Source: Syntrophaceae bacterium UBA1062 (GTDB lineage: Bacteria; Desulfobacterota; Desulfomonilia; UBA1062). Taken from it: 59,918 bases of DNA. This document shows, piece by piece, positions 46,384-55,156 of the stretch (position 1 is its first letter; each line of letters begins with the position of its first letter). The notes beneath the pieces were generated by a model. It was given only the letters and a program-made list of their open reading frames with translations, was not told where the DNA came from and made no database searches. Location: assembly GCA_002316295.1 (NCBI GenBank), contig DCDF01000173.1, forward strand, positions 1 through 59,918, in the 5' to 3' direction. The translations under genes and the position numbers were made by a program.

Positions 46384-46413
46384 CTCCGAGGGGTGCGCAC
46401 GGCGCCCTCGGAG
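46384..46413. terminator. hairpin between convergent receiver and nrdD genes
   Basis: Nine-bp stem CTCCGAGGG/CCCTCGGAG with a 12-nt loop in the 100-nt gap between two convergent genes; no clear T-run. Confidence 0.5.
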
Positions 46414-46457
46414 TCCTGCTCGAACATCTCCGGGCCAGCCGTGCGGACGTGAACGGA

Positions 46458-48668
46458 TCAATGGTGGGAGTACACTCCTTCCGCCTTCTCGGTTGTCTGG
46501 TGCAGATGCCCTTCGGCTCGCGGGGCGCTCAGATCCACCGCTCGTACCTGCCGTAAGAAGGGCCGCTCCGCGGTATGCGCCTTCATGATTGAGAACGACT
46601 TTCTTTCCTTGAACTCCTCCTTCTTCCCGTTGTTCCACTGCGCAACCGGCCTCAGATATCCCACCACCCGGGAGTAGACCTCGGTCGTCTCGCCGCACTG
46701 GGGGCAAGCGGGTTGATTTCCGGTGAGATATCCGTGACTCGGACAGACGCTGAATGTGGGGCTGAAGGTGAAGTAGGGCATTTTGTAGGTGTAGCAGATC
46801 TTTCTCACAAGGTTTTTGATCACCTCGGGATCTTCCACCTGCTCGCCTGCAAAGATGTGAAGCACGGTTCCGCCGGTGTACTTCGACTGAATCTCGTCCT
46901 GCAGGTCCATGGCCTCGAATATGTCGTCGGTGTAGTTCACCGGAAGCTGTGAAGAATTGGTGTAATACGGCTCCGCGCCTCTCCGGTAGGCCTCTTCGTT
47001 GGCGCAGATAATGTCCGGATATTTGCTCTTGTCGATCCTGGCCATGCGGTAAGAGGTGCCTTCGGCCGGTGTAGCTTCAAAATTGTAGTTGCTCCCGGTC
47101 TCTTTCTGCAGGGTGATGAGGCGGTCCCTGATGAAGTCGGCTACCTCCAGTGCGAACCTTCTCCCGGGCTCGCTTCCGATGTTCTCTCCCAGGAGATTCA
47201 GGCACGCCTCGTTCATCCCCAGGATCCCGATGGTGGAGAAGTGGTTCTTCCAGTATTCGCCGAATCGCTTCTTGATCCCGGTGAGGTAGTATTTGGTGTA
47301 GGGGTAGAGATTCGTTTCCGTGAAGTTCTCGAGGATCTTGCGCTTGATCTCGAGGCTCATGCTGGCCAACGTGATGAGATTGTCGAGGCGCTGGATGAAC
47401 TCTTCCTTGTCCCTGCTCAAATAGCCGATGCGGGGCAGGTTGATGGTGACCACGCCGATGGAGCCGGTCAGGGGGTTCGACCCGAACAGGCCCCCTCCCC
47501 TTACCTCCAGCTGGCGGTTGTCGATCCTCAGCCTGCAGCACATGCTCCGCGCATCCTCGGGGTCCATGTCCGAGTTGATGAAGTTCGAGAAATAAGGGAC
47601 GCCGTATTTCGCCGTCATCTTCCAGAGATTGGAGATATAGGGGCTGTCCCAGTTGAAATCCCGGGTGATGTTATAGGTCGGGATGGGGAATGTGAACACC
47701 CTGCCCTTTGCATCGCCCTCGGCCATCACCTCCACGAAGGCCTGGTTGAACAGATCCATCTCATGCTGATACTCACCGTAGGTGGTGTTCTGGACCTCGC
47801 CGCCGACGATCACGCCCTGGTCGGCCAGATACGAAGGAACCTCGAGGTCGAGCGTCACGTTGGTAAACGGCGTCTGGAAACCCACCCGGGTGGGAACATT
47901 GATATTGAAAATGAACTCCTGGAGCGACTGCTTCACCTGGGCGTAATCGAGCCCGTCGAACCTGATAAACGGGGCAAGCAGGGTGTCGAAGTTGGAAAAC
48001 GCCTGGGCGCCTGCGGCCTCGCCCTGCAGGGTGTAGAAGAAGTTTACGATCTGACCGAGCGCGGTTCGGAAATGCCTGGCCGGCTTGCTTTCCACCTTCC
48101 CCTGTGCGCCTTTGAAGCCCTGGAGCAGCAGGTCGTAGAGGTCCCACCCCACGCAGTACACCGAAATAATGTTGAGGTCGTGGATGTGGAAGTCGCCGTT
48201 TGAGTGGGCGCTACGCACCTCGGGCGGGTAGATCTTGTTGAGCCAGTAGAGCTTGCTGATCTCGGAGGAGAGATAATTGTTAAGGCCCTGAAGCGAGAAG
48301 GCCATGTTGCTGTTCTCGTTTACCTTCCAGTCGATCTTTGTCAGATACTGGTCGATCAGATCCACGCCCATGCCTGTCTTGATCTCGCGGATCTTGGCGT
48401 GCTGGTCACGGTATATGATGTAAGCCTTTGCCGTTCTGCGGTAGGGGGAAGAAAGCAGAACCTCCTCCACGATATCCTGGATCTCTTCCACCGAAGGCGT
48501 GTCCGCCAGGGTGCCCTGTGCGATGCTCAGAACCTTGAGCATCAGCCGGTGGGCCATATCCGGACCGAACTCTCCGGTGGCGGCTCCCGCCTTTGCGATC
48601 GCATTCGTGATCTTCGTGGCATTGAAAGACGCTAGTCTCCCATCGCGTTTTTTGATCTTGCTAAACAT
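46458..48668 (-). CDS. nrdD: anaerobic ribonucleoside-triphosphate reductase
   Basis: A 736-residue class III reductase that makes dNTPs without oxygen. An ATP-cone (about 3-95) gives allosteric control. Barrel motifs include GDFHIHDLNI and MCCRLRIDNRQ; the C-terminal zinc site is CPSHGYLTG...CPQCG; the glycyl radical site is RVVGY, with Gly at about 670. After the usual end, about 45 extra residues follow (from SIMKAHTAER). NrdG is encoded downstream. Two NrdR-like boxes overlap its promoter. Confidence 0.96.
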   Translation of the reverse strand: MFSKIKKRDGRLASFNATKITNAIAKAGAATGEFGPDMAHRLMLKVLSIAQGTLADTPSVEEIQDIVEEVLLSSPYRRTAKAYIIYRDQHAKIREIKTGMGVDLIDQYLTKIDWKVNENSNMAFSLQGLNNYLSSEISKLYWLNKIYPPEVRSAHSNGDFHIHDLNIISVYCVGWDLYDLLLQGFKGAQGKVESKPARHFRTALGQIVNFFYTLQGEAAGAQAFSNFDTLLAPFIRFDGLDYAQVKQSLQEFIFNINVPTRVGFQTPFTNVTLDLEVPSYLADQGVIVGGEVQNTTYGEYQHEMDLFNQAFVEVMAEGDAKGRVFTFPIPTYNITRDFNWDSPYISNLWKMTAKYGVPYFSNFINSDMDPEDARSMCCRLRIDNRQLEVRGGGLFGSNPLTGSIGVVTINLPRIGYLSRDKEEFIQRLDNLITLASMSLEIKRKILENFTETNLYPYTKYYLTGIKKRFGEYWKNHFSTIGILGMNEACLNLLGENIGSEPGRRFALEVADFIRDRLITLQKETGSNYNFEATPAEGTSYRMARIDKSKYPDIICANEEAYRRGAEPYYTNSSQLPVNYTDDIFEAMDLQDEIQSKYTGGTVLHIFAGEQVEDPEVIKNLVRKICYTYKMPYFTFSPTFSVCPSHGYLTGNQPACPQCGETTEVYSRVVGYLRPVAQWNNGKKEEFKERKSFSIMKAHTAERPFLRQVRAVDLSAPRAEGHLHQTTEKAEGVYSHH

Positions 48669-48683
48669 TCACTCCCCCTCTTT

Positions 48684-48748
48684 ATACTAGATGTGGTGCT
48701 TTATGGAAAACTCCATACTATATATAGGTCTCCTAAAAATATTTGCAA
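48684..48748 (-). promoter_or_regulatory. nrdD promoter with two NrdR-like boxes
   Basis: ATACTAGATGTGGTGC (48684-48699) and ATACTATATATAGGTC (48715-48730) match the NrdR box ACACTATATATAGTGT at 11 and 12 of 16 positions and are exactly 31 bp apart, the known tandem spacing. The second box covers the -10 TATATA (48721-48726), which has -35 TTGCAA (48743-48748) 16 nt away. Confidence 0.75.
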
Positions 48749-49061
48749 GGAGAAAAATGCTTATTCAGTGAAATCTTCGAGCCTTGGGAAGACCCTCTGT
48801 GAGAGCAGATAAAAAATGAATCCAGAGAGAAGAATTGAACAGATTCACGTTTCCGGTCATTTCCCTTTAGCTCCGGGAATCACAGGAACAATCGTTCACT
48901 GCAGAAACCGCTCCTGACCAGGCCTTTCCTTCCGGAGTTATGCAAGATCAGGACGTCTTCGGTGACGGGGCCGCATGAGCGGATGATTATCGGCCTTTGC
49001 CGCAGAGGCGGAGTCTCTTTCGATTGCAGGGGCAGCTCCTGGGCTGCCCCTGGCGAACGTG
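48749..49061. other. intergenic region nrdD/acyl-CoA ligase
   Basis: Only a hairpin AGGGGCAG/CTGCCCCT (49028-49035, 49044-49051), 11 nt past the acyl-CoA ligase stop, is seen; it is a probable but T-poor terminator for that gene. Confidence 0.45.
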
Positions 49062-50861
49062 TCATTCTTTGTACATTGCCTCGATCTCGCCGGCAAAGTT
49101 CTGGTTGATGATCTTTCGCTTTATCTTGAGCGTGGGTGTGAGCTCGCCGGATTCGATGCTGAATTCCCTGGGCAGCAGAGTGAATTTGCGGATCTGCTCG
49201 ACGCGGGCGTAATCCTTCATGAGTGTCTTGATTTTCTCGTCAAAGAAGGAGACGATCTCGGGCTTTCTGATCAGATCGGCCTTGTCGTCGAAAGGTATTC
49301 CCTGATTCTTGGCATATGAGATCAGCTCGGAGAAGTTGGGGATGATCAGGGCGCTCAGGTATTTCCTCCCCTCCCCGATCACGATGGCCTGTTCGATGAA
49401 GGGGTCGGTGACCAGGGTGTTTTCGATGTTCTGCGGGGCAACGTTCTTGCCGCCCGCAGTGATGATGATGTCCTTCTTGCGGTCTGTGATGTAGAGACAT
49501 CCGCGCTCGTCCAGCCGGCCGATGTCGCCTGTCATGAACCAGCCGTCAGCGGTGAAGGTCGCCTTGGTGTCGTCCGGCTTGTTGAAGTAGCCTTTCATCA
49601 CCTGTGGCCCCTTGATCAGTATCTCACCGTCTTCGGCGATCTTCACCTGGGTATCTGGTAAGGACGGGCCGACAGAGCCGAACTCGAAGACTTCAAAGGT
49701 GTTGACGTTGGTGACCGGAGAGGTCTCGGTGAGACCGTATCCGTTGTGGAGATTCACGCCGATGCCGTTGAAGAAGCGGTCGATATCGACGGCGAGCGCT
49801 CCGCCGCCGTTGATGAAGATTCTGATCCGGTCCATGCCCAAGGCATGCCTGAGCTTGGAGTAGATGAGACTCTCGGCGAGGTCGTACTGTATCTTGAGCG
49901 ACCAGGGCATGGGCTTGCGCTGTACCCGGTAGTCCACCGCCCTCATCGCCACGTCCACCGCCCAGAAGAACAGCTTCTTTTTGGTCGGGCTCGCCTTTTC
50001 CACCTTGGAGAAAATCCCGGCGTGGATCTTTTCGAAGAGTCTCGGCACGGATACCATGAGCGTCGGACGTATCTCGGTCATGTTTTCCATGACAGTGCCG
50101 AAGCTCTCCGCCAGGCTCAGGATCGCTCCGATGTGAAGCATCAGATATACGCTCACGGTCCTGCCCAGGGAATGGCTCCAGGGAAGAAGCGTGAGCGCCA
50201 CGTCCTGATGCCCGATGATGGGATGGGAGGCATAGCACTGGAGGATATTTGCCGTGAGGTTTGCGTGCGTGAGCATCACTCCCTTGGGCGGGCCGGTAGT
50301 GCCGGAGGTGTAGATGAGAGTGGCGAGAGCCTCCGGCTCAATAGAGAGCAGCCGCTCATCGAAGCTCTTCTTGTCCTTGTACTCCTCCCCCAGCTTGATG
50401 ACCTCGTCGAGCGAAATAATGTCCTTGTCGCCTGCCGAGATGGGGTCGAAGGTGATGATCTTCTTGAGCCCCTTGAGGGTGGACTTCACACCAAGGACCC
50501 TGTTCAGGTGATCCTGATCGGAGACGAACAGGAATCTCGAGCCCGAGTCGTTGATGATGTATGCCGCCTCCTCTCCGGAGTTCGTGGCATAAATGGGCGC
50601 GTCCGCGGCGCCGATGGAGAGGCTTGCGAGGTCCGCAACCAGCCACTGCCAGCAGTTCTCGGAGAAGATCGTGACGATATCGTCCTTTTCCACTCCCAGA
50701 GAGATGAGGCCCAGGCCCAGATTGGTGACCATACGCTGCATCTCTTTCCAGCTGATGTCCGTGTATCTGCCCTCTTTCTTGTACCGTACACAGGGTTCAT
50801 ACTGATATTTTTCCGCCCTGTTGTGAAAAATACCCGCGATGCTTTTTTCAGAATAACCCAT
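49062..50861 (-). CDS. long-chain acyl-CoA synthetase (AMP-forming)
   Basis: A 599-residue ANL-superfamily enzyme of the long-chain fatty acid ligase type, producing acyl-CoA with AMP and PPi. Motifs: P-loop YTSGTTGPPKGVMLTH, NGYGLTETSPVTN, WFMTGDIGRLDERGCLYITDRKKD and the C-terminal LKIKRKII. Length and the PRLFEKIHAGIF insertion fit bacterial FadD15-like enzymes. GGAGGG precedes the ATG. A single gene; likely membrane-associated, feeding beta-oxidation or lipid synthesis. Confidence 0.93.
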   Translation of the reverse strand: MGYSEKSIAGIFHNRAEKYQYEPCVRYKKEGRYTDISWKEMQRMVTNLGLGLISLGVEKDDIVTIFSENCWQWLVADLASLSIGAADAPIYATNSGEEAAYIINDSGSRFLFVSDQDHLNRVLGVKSTLKGLKKIITFDPISAGDKDIISLDEVIKLGEEYKDKKSFDERLLSIEPEALATLIYTSGTTGPPKGVMLTHANLTANILQCYASHPIIGHQDVALTLLPWSHSLGRTVSVYLMLHIGAILSLAESFGTVMENMTEIRPTLMVSVPRLFEKIHAGIFSKVEKASPTKKKLFFWAVDVAMRAVDYRVQRKPMPWSLKIQYDLAESLIYSKLRHALGMDRIRIFINGGGALAVDIDRFFNGIGVNLHNGYGLTETSPVTNVNTFEVFEFGSVGPSLPDTQVKIAEDGEILIKGPQVMKGYFNKPDDTKATFTADGWFMTGDIGRLDERGCLYITDRKKDIIITAGGKNVAPQNIENTLVTDPFIEQAIVIGEGRKYLSALIIPNFSELISYAKNQGIPFDDKADLIRKPEIVSFFDEKIKTLMKDYARVEQIRKFTLLPREFSIESGELTPTLKIKRKIINQNFAGEIEAMYKE

Positions 50862-51324
50862 GTCGCCCTCCTTAAGTGTCGTAAAGGTTTCTCTTCTCGT
50901 TTATGAAACGCTCACAGGATCATCCCGCCAATGTGTCCCGATGGTCCGATCCCGGGAATTCGATCTGGAATGGTGATTTGCATAAGGAATTGATATTCCG
51001 TCTTTCCCGATAGAACAGACCATAAAGAGAGAAAACAAAAAACGGTCTTATGTTCCTCATTCCCCATGCCCGTCATGAACACTGTGTACGAACGAAATAC
51101 CTCGATAAGCAAAAGCGCAATCAGCGGTGATTACCCGGCAGCCCTCATCCTCTCGTTCTCGCATCCGGCATGGATCGCCGTTCGAGAGCGCTTCTCTTGT
51201 ATATCATTTTGAATGATTCATCAATCACTTTTCCAGAATTTCCGATGGATTGCGTACCGGGAGCCGGGGCGGGCGTTTCAGTGGTTGCTATAAATCTCTT
51301 CTCCCTTTATTATATTACGGTAGT
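50862..51324. other. divergent intergenic region
   Basis: No gene. An extended -10 (TG-C-TATAAA, 51286-51294) on the plus strand could start the deacetylase transcript. A symmetric TGAATGATTCA lies near 51212. Nothing else recognised. Confidence 0.4.
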
Positions 51325-52167
51325 ATGAAACATGCGCTGACGATAGATGTGGAAGAATATTTCCAGATCCATGCTTTTTCGTGCGTCATTCCCACCGGCT
51401 CGTGGGACAGCTATCCCTCCGCCGTGGAGATCAACACGGAGCGGATTCTCGATCTCCTCGATGAACAGGGCGTTTCAGCGACATTTTTCTGTCTGGGCTG
51501 GATAGCCGAACGCAACAGGGAGCTTATCCGGTCCATCCACAAGCGAGGACATGAGGTGGCATGCCACGGACACATGCACCAGGTCATATCGAATCAGGAC
51601 CCTGCCGCGTTTCGTGAAGATGTCGCCAGGGCGAAGGACATCCTCGAAGACTGCATCGGCCGAAGCGTGATCGGCTATCGCGCCCCCACCTATTCAATCA
51701 CCAGTCGAACCCTATGGGCGCTCGATATCCTGGAAGATCTGGGGTTCAGATACGATTCAAGCATTTTCCCCATCTATCACGACAACTACGGCATTCCCGA
51801 CGCGCCTCGTATTCCTCACAGGCTCCGGCACAGCTCCATGGTGGAGTTCCCCATCTCGACGTTCAGGATCGGCTCGGTCAACCTGCCTGTTTCGGGCGGC
51901 GGCTACTTCAGGCTCCTGCCCTATTTCGTCACCCGATCGGCGCTCAGATCCATCCAGAGGCTTGGACAGCCGTTCGTATTCTACATCCACCCATGGGAGC
52001 TCAACCCTGAGACACCGAGGATCACAGAGGCGCCCGCGCTGTCCAGGTTCAGGACCTACATCGGCATCAATCGTTCATTCTCGAGATTCCGGCGCCTGCT
52101 TCAGGATTTCGATTTTACCACAGTCCATGAAGTACTCAAAGACTGCGGACTTGCGGTGGCGGCCTGA
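51325..52167 (+). CDS. polysaccharide deacetylase of the XrtA/exosortase-associated type
   Basis: A 280-residue NodB-fold deacetylase. The N-terminus LTIDVEEYFQIHAF carries the metal Asp; ATFFCLGWIAERNRELIRSIHKRGHEVACHGHMHQ gives the His ligands; VIGYRAPTYSITSRTLWALD, YDSSIFPIYHDNYGIPDAPR, SGGGYFRLLPYF and FYIHPWELNPETPR are hallmarks of the DUF3473-containing deacetylases of exosortase A loci. No signal peptide. No exosortase is in the window, so the rest of the EPS/PEP-CTERM locus is elsewhere. Confidence 0.9.
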   Translation: MKHALTIDVEEYFQIHAFSCVIPTGSWDSYPSAVEINTERILDLLDEQGVSATFFCLGWIAERNRELIRSIHKRGHEVACHGHMHQVISNQDPAAFREDVARAKDILEDCIGRSVIGYRAPTYSITSRTLWALDILEDLGFRYDSSIFPIYHDNYGIPDAPRIPHRLRHSSMVEFPISTFRIGSVNLPVSGGGYFRLLPYFVTRSALRSIQRLGQPFVFYIHPWELNPETPRITEAPALSRFRTYIGINRSFSRFRRLLQDFDFTTVHEVLKDCGLAVAA

Positions 52168-52187
52168 TGCCGCGGTCAGGACTCCGG

Positions 52188-52206
52188 GCACTGAAGCGCT
52201 CAGTGC
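52188..52206 (+). terminator. hairpin after the deacetylase gene
   Basis: Stem GCACTGA/TCAGTGC with loop AGCGC, followed by AGGGTTTT. A weak terminator that would separate the deacetylase from the carrier-protein operon. Confidence 0.45.
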
Positions 52207-52328
52207 AGGGTTTTCGGAAACCGCTTGAATGCGGGACAGAGCGACTCACGGAAGTGACGATGCAACGCGTGGGTGACGGCGCCATCACGTTTTTGCAGAT
52301 GCTATCTCCCGCCGGAGAGAAAATCCCA

Positions 52329-52357
52329 TTGAAATTATCATTTTTGCTTTATAAGAT
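52329..52357 (+). promoter_or_regulatory. candidate promoter of the carrier protein/ligase/PP-loop operon
   Basis: TTGAAA (52329-52334), a 17-nt spacer and TAAGAT (52352-52357), about 40 nt before the carrier-protein ATG. Confidence 0.5.
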
Positions 52358-52398
52358 GCCGATAGCTTGTGCACAGAGAATGTTTACGCGAGGATGAG

Positions 52399-52650
52399 AT
52401 GTCAGATGTACTGAAGAATGTCGTAGATTTCATCAAAGAGAATTTCATTATGGGCAGATCCGATGCATGCATCGATCCGGACGAGTCCCTGATAGAAAGC
52501 GGCATCATGGATTCAACCGGCGTGCTCGAACTCGTGGAATTCCTCGAGGCGACCTATGAAATTCAGATCCAGGACGAAGAGCTGATCCCGGAAAACCTCG
52601 AGACCGTCAACAATATCGTCAATTTCCTGAAAACCAAAGGAATCTCTTAG
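52399..52650 (+). CDS. acyl carrier protein
   Basis: An 83-residue carrier protein. The phosphopantetheine Ser is Ser39 in SGIMDSTGVLEL; the fold is acidic and helical and ends in VNNIVNFLKTKGIS. It differs from a fatty-acid-synthase ACP (no DSLD motif), resembling carriers of dedicated pathways. The stop TAG shares its G with the GTG start of the AMP ligase, so the two are coupled and the ligase is the likely loading enzyme. Confidence 0.9.
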   Translation: MSDVLKNVVDFIKENFIMGRSDACIDPDESLIESGIMDSTGVLELVEFLEATYEIQIQDEELIPENLETVNNIVNFLKTKGIS

Positions 52651-54158
52651 TGGCCGGACTCGTCCACCAGTTCCTTGAAACATCTGCAGGCGTTTATCCG
52701 GACAAGACAGCCCTGCTGGACGGAGAACTGGAAGCAACGTATTCGGAGATCGATTCCCTTGCCAACAGGCTTGCGCGCCTGCTCACTCTCCATGGGCTTC
52801 AGAAGGGGGACCGGGTCCTCATGATCATGGAGAACTCACTGAAGAGCGTAGTGGGCTATTACGGCGTGCTGAAGGCCGGCGGGGTGTGCGTCGAGGTCCC
52901 GGAAAGGACTACGGGCGCCGAGGCGTCATATTATATCCAGAACTCGGGAGCGAAGATCTGCATTCTGTCGTCCTCGAGTGCGAAGCGGCTCAGCGATATC
53001 GATGTGCCCTGTGTCATCGGCCCTGATGTGGACCTGATCAACGGGAGCATCACGCGCCTCACGTGGAGCGACGTCAAGGCGATGCCGGACAGAGCGCCCG
53101 AGAACCGCGTAACCGAGTGCGACCTGGCTGCGATCGTCTACACCTCTGGAAGCACCGGCAGGCCTAAGGGCGTCATGCTCACGCACAAGAATATCTGCAC
53201 CAACACGGCCTCCATTGTCTCCTATTTGAATCTGACCGAGGCCGACAGGGTCATGGCGGTGCTCCCCTTCTACTACGTCTACGGAAAGACCCTGCTGAAC
53301 ACCCATTTCATGGTGGGCGGCTCTGTGGTCGTCAACAACCGCTTCGCCTTTCCCAATTCCGTGGTCAAGGACATGTCTGACAAGGAAGTGACGGGCTTTG
53401 CCGGTGTTCCATCGACATTCGCCATCCTTCTGAACCGATCGGTGTTTCCGAAAACACGCATTCCGAGCCTGAGGTATATCACCCAGGCGGGAGGAGCCAT
53501 GGCGCCCGCACTGACCAAGCGTCTTCTGGACTGCATCGGAAGCACTTCCCTCTATATCATGTACGGCGCCACCGAGGCTTCAGCCCGGCTCACCTACCTG
53601 CCGCCGGAGAGGCTTCTCCGTGACAAGCTCGGTTCCGTCGGGATCCCGATCCCGCAGGTCGAGATCACCATCCGCGACGAGAGCGGAAGGGTTCTGGGCC
53701 CGCATGAGGTGGGGAACATCTGCGCAACGGGCGATAATATTATGATGGGTTACTGGAAGGACACCGAGGAAACCAGGAAGGTCCTGAAGCCGTGGGGCCT
53801 CGTAACAGGAGACCTGGGCCACAAGGACGAAGAAGGGTTCATCTTCCTGACCGGAAGAAAGAAGGAAATGCTCAAGATCGGCGGCGAACGGGTGTCTCCG
53901 AAGGAAATCGAGGACGCGATCGTGGAATCCGGAATGGTTCACGAGGTGGCCGTGATCGGGAGGCCCGACGAGTATCTCTCCGAGGTGCCGGAGGCGTTTC
54001 TGGTGCCCCTGGACGAAAAATCGTTCGATCTCGACATGCTGAGGGCCTTTATCGGGCAGCGGCTTGCCTCTCATAAGCACCCCAGACATTTCAACATCGT
54101 GAGGTCCCTGCCCAAGAAGCCTTCGGGCAAGATAGACAAGGAGGCGCTGAAGAGATGA
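52650..54158 (+). CDS. AMP-forming acyl/amino-acyl ligase paired with a carrier protein
   Basis: A 502-residue ANL adenylating enzyme with YTSGSTGRPKGVMLTH, LPFYYVYGKTLLNTH, MYGATEASARL, VTGDLGHKDEEGFIFLTGRKKEMLKIGGERVSPKEIE and the C-terminal Lys in PSGKIDKEAL. It resembles exosortase-A-associated acyl-CoA ligases. GTG start. It most likely activates a carboxylic acid and loads it on the neighbouring carrier protein; the acid is unknown. Overlaps the next gene by ATGA. Confidence 0.88.
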   Translation: MAGLVHQFLETSAGVYPDKTALLDGELEATYSEIDSLANRLARLLTLHGLQKGDRVLMIMENSLKSVVGYYGVLKAGGVCVEVPERTTGAEASYYIQNSGAKICILSSSSAKRLSDIDVPCVIGPDVDLINGSITRLTWSDVKAMPDRAPENRVTECDLAAIVYTSGSTGRPKGVMLTHKNICTNTASIVSYLNLTEADRVMAVLPFYYVYGKTLLNTHFMVGGSVVVNNRFAFPNSVVKDMSDKEVTGFAGVPSTFAILLNRSVFPKTRIPSLRYITQAGGAMAPALTKRLLDCIGSTSLYIMYGATEASARLTYLPPERLLRDKLGSVGIPIPQVEITIRDESGRVLGPHEVGNICATGDNIMMGYWKDTEETRKVLKPWGLVTGDLGHKDEEGFIFLTGRKKEMLKIGGERVSPKEIEDAIVESGMVHEVAVIGRPDEYLSEVPEAFLVPLDEKSFDLDMLRAFIGQRLASHKHPRHFNIVRSLPKKPSGKIDKEALKR

Positions 54159-55156
54159 GTATCTGCTCGCGATGCGTTCTGCCGGATACCTTTCCCGGTA
54201 TCTCGTTCGATGACCAAGGGGTCTGCAACTACTGCAGGAATATGCCGGTGCCGGACAGCGACGAAAAACAGGCTTACCGGAAAAAATTCGAAGACCTGCT
54301 CGAGAACAGGAGAACCAGTGACTCCTTCGATGTGCTGCTCGCATACAGCGGAGGCAAGGACTCGACCTATACGCTCTACCTCCTGACAAAAAAATTCAAT
54401 CTCAAGGTGCTGGCCTTTGTCTTCGACAACGGCTTCATCTCAGAGCAGGCCATGAAGAATATCAAGCACATGACCGATACTCTCGGCGCGGCGTGCACGG
54501 TATTCAGACCGCCCTTTCACCTCATGCAGAAAGTCTTCGGGCTCGCCGCCGGCCATGATATCTACAGCCCCAAGACCCTGGATCGCGCGAGCTCCATCTG
54601 CACCACGTGCATCGGGATGGTCAAGGCCATGATCCTCAAGACCGCACTTTCCTACCGCATCCCACTGGTGGCATTCGGCTGGTCTCCCGGACAGGCCCCC
54701 ATCAGCTCGGCCATCATGCAGACCAATCCGAGGCTGCAGAGGTTTTCGCACCGTTCTGTGCGGGACCCGCTCATCGATCTCGCCGGAGCCGAGGTGAGGC
54801 CCTTTTTCCTGAGCGATGGAGACCTCGCCGTCGATCCTTCTCGCTGGCCGGTGAACATCCATCCCCTGGCCTTCATGGAATACGACGAAGACGCAATTGT
54901 CGAAACAATCTCATCGCTGGGATGGGTGAAGCCGCTGGACACCGATCCCAACTCCACCAACTGCCTGCTGAACGCGCTGGCGAACCATCTGCACCGGAAG
55001 CGCTTCAAGTTCCATCCCTATGCGTGGGAAATTGCCGGTATTGTCAGGTCGGGATGCATGGACAGAGACCAGGGGTTCGCCAAGGTCAACCAGGAAGAAG
55101 ACCGGAACATGGTGAACTACGCCGCCCGGATATTAGGGATTGACCCCGGGCTCTGA
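54155..55156 (+). CDS. PP-loop ATP-pyrophosphatase, WbpG-like N-acetyl sugar amidotransferase family
   Basis: A 333-residue N-type ATP pyrophosphatase. The N-terminus CSRCVLPDTFPGISFDDQGVC-type zinc motif continues with CNYC; the PP-loop LLAYSGGKDSTYTL follows; further Cys pairs lie in CTTC. This fits the WbpG/PseA-like amidotransferase family, which turns a carboxyl into an amide or amidine via an adenylate. No HisH/HisF-like ammonia supplier is adjacent. Being coupled to the ligase and carrier genes, it may act on a carrier-bound product. Its last 24 nt overlap the convergent DHH gene. Confidence 0.82.
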   Translation: MSICSRCVLPDTFPGISFDDQGVCNYCRNMPVPDSDEKQAYRKKFEDLLENRRTSDSFDVLLAYSGGKDSTYTLYLLTKKFNLKVLAFVFDNGFISEQAMKNIKHMTDTLGAACTVFRPPFHLMQKVFGLAAGHDIYSPKTLDRASSICTTCIGMVKAMILKTALSYRIPLVAFGWSPGQAPISSAIMQTNPRLQRFSHRSVRDPLIDLAGAEVRPFFLSDGDLAVDPSRWPVNIHPLAFMEYDEDAIVETISSLGWVKPLDTDPNSTNCLLNALANHLHRKRFKFHPYAWEIAGIVRSGCMDRDQGFAKVNQEEDRNMVNYAARILGIDPGL

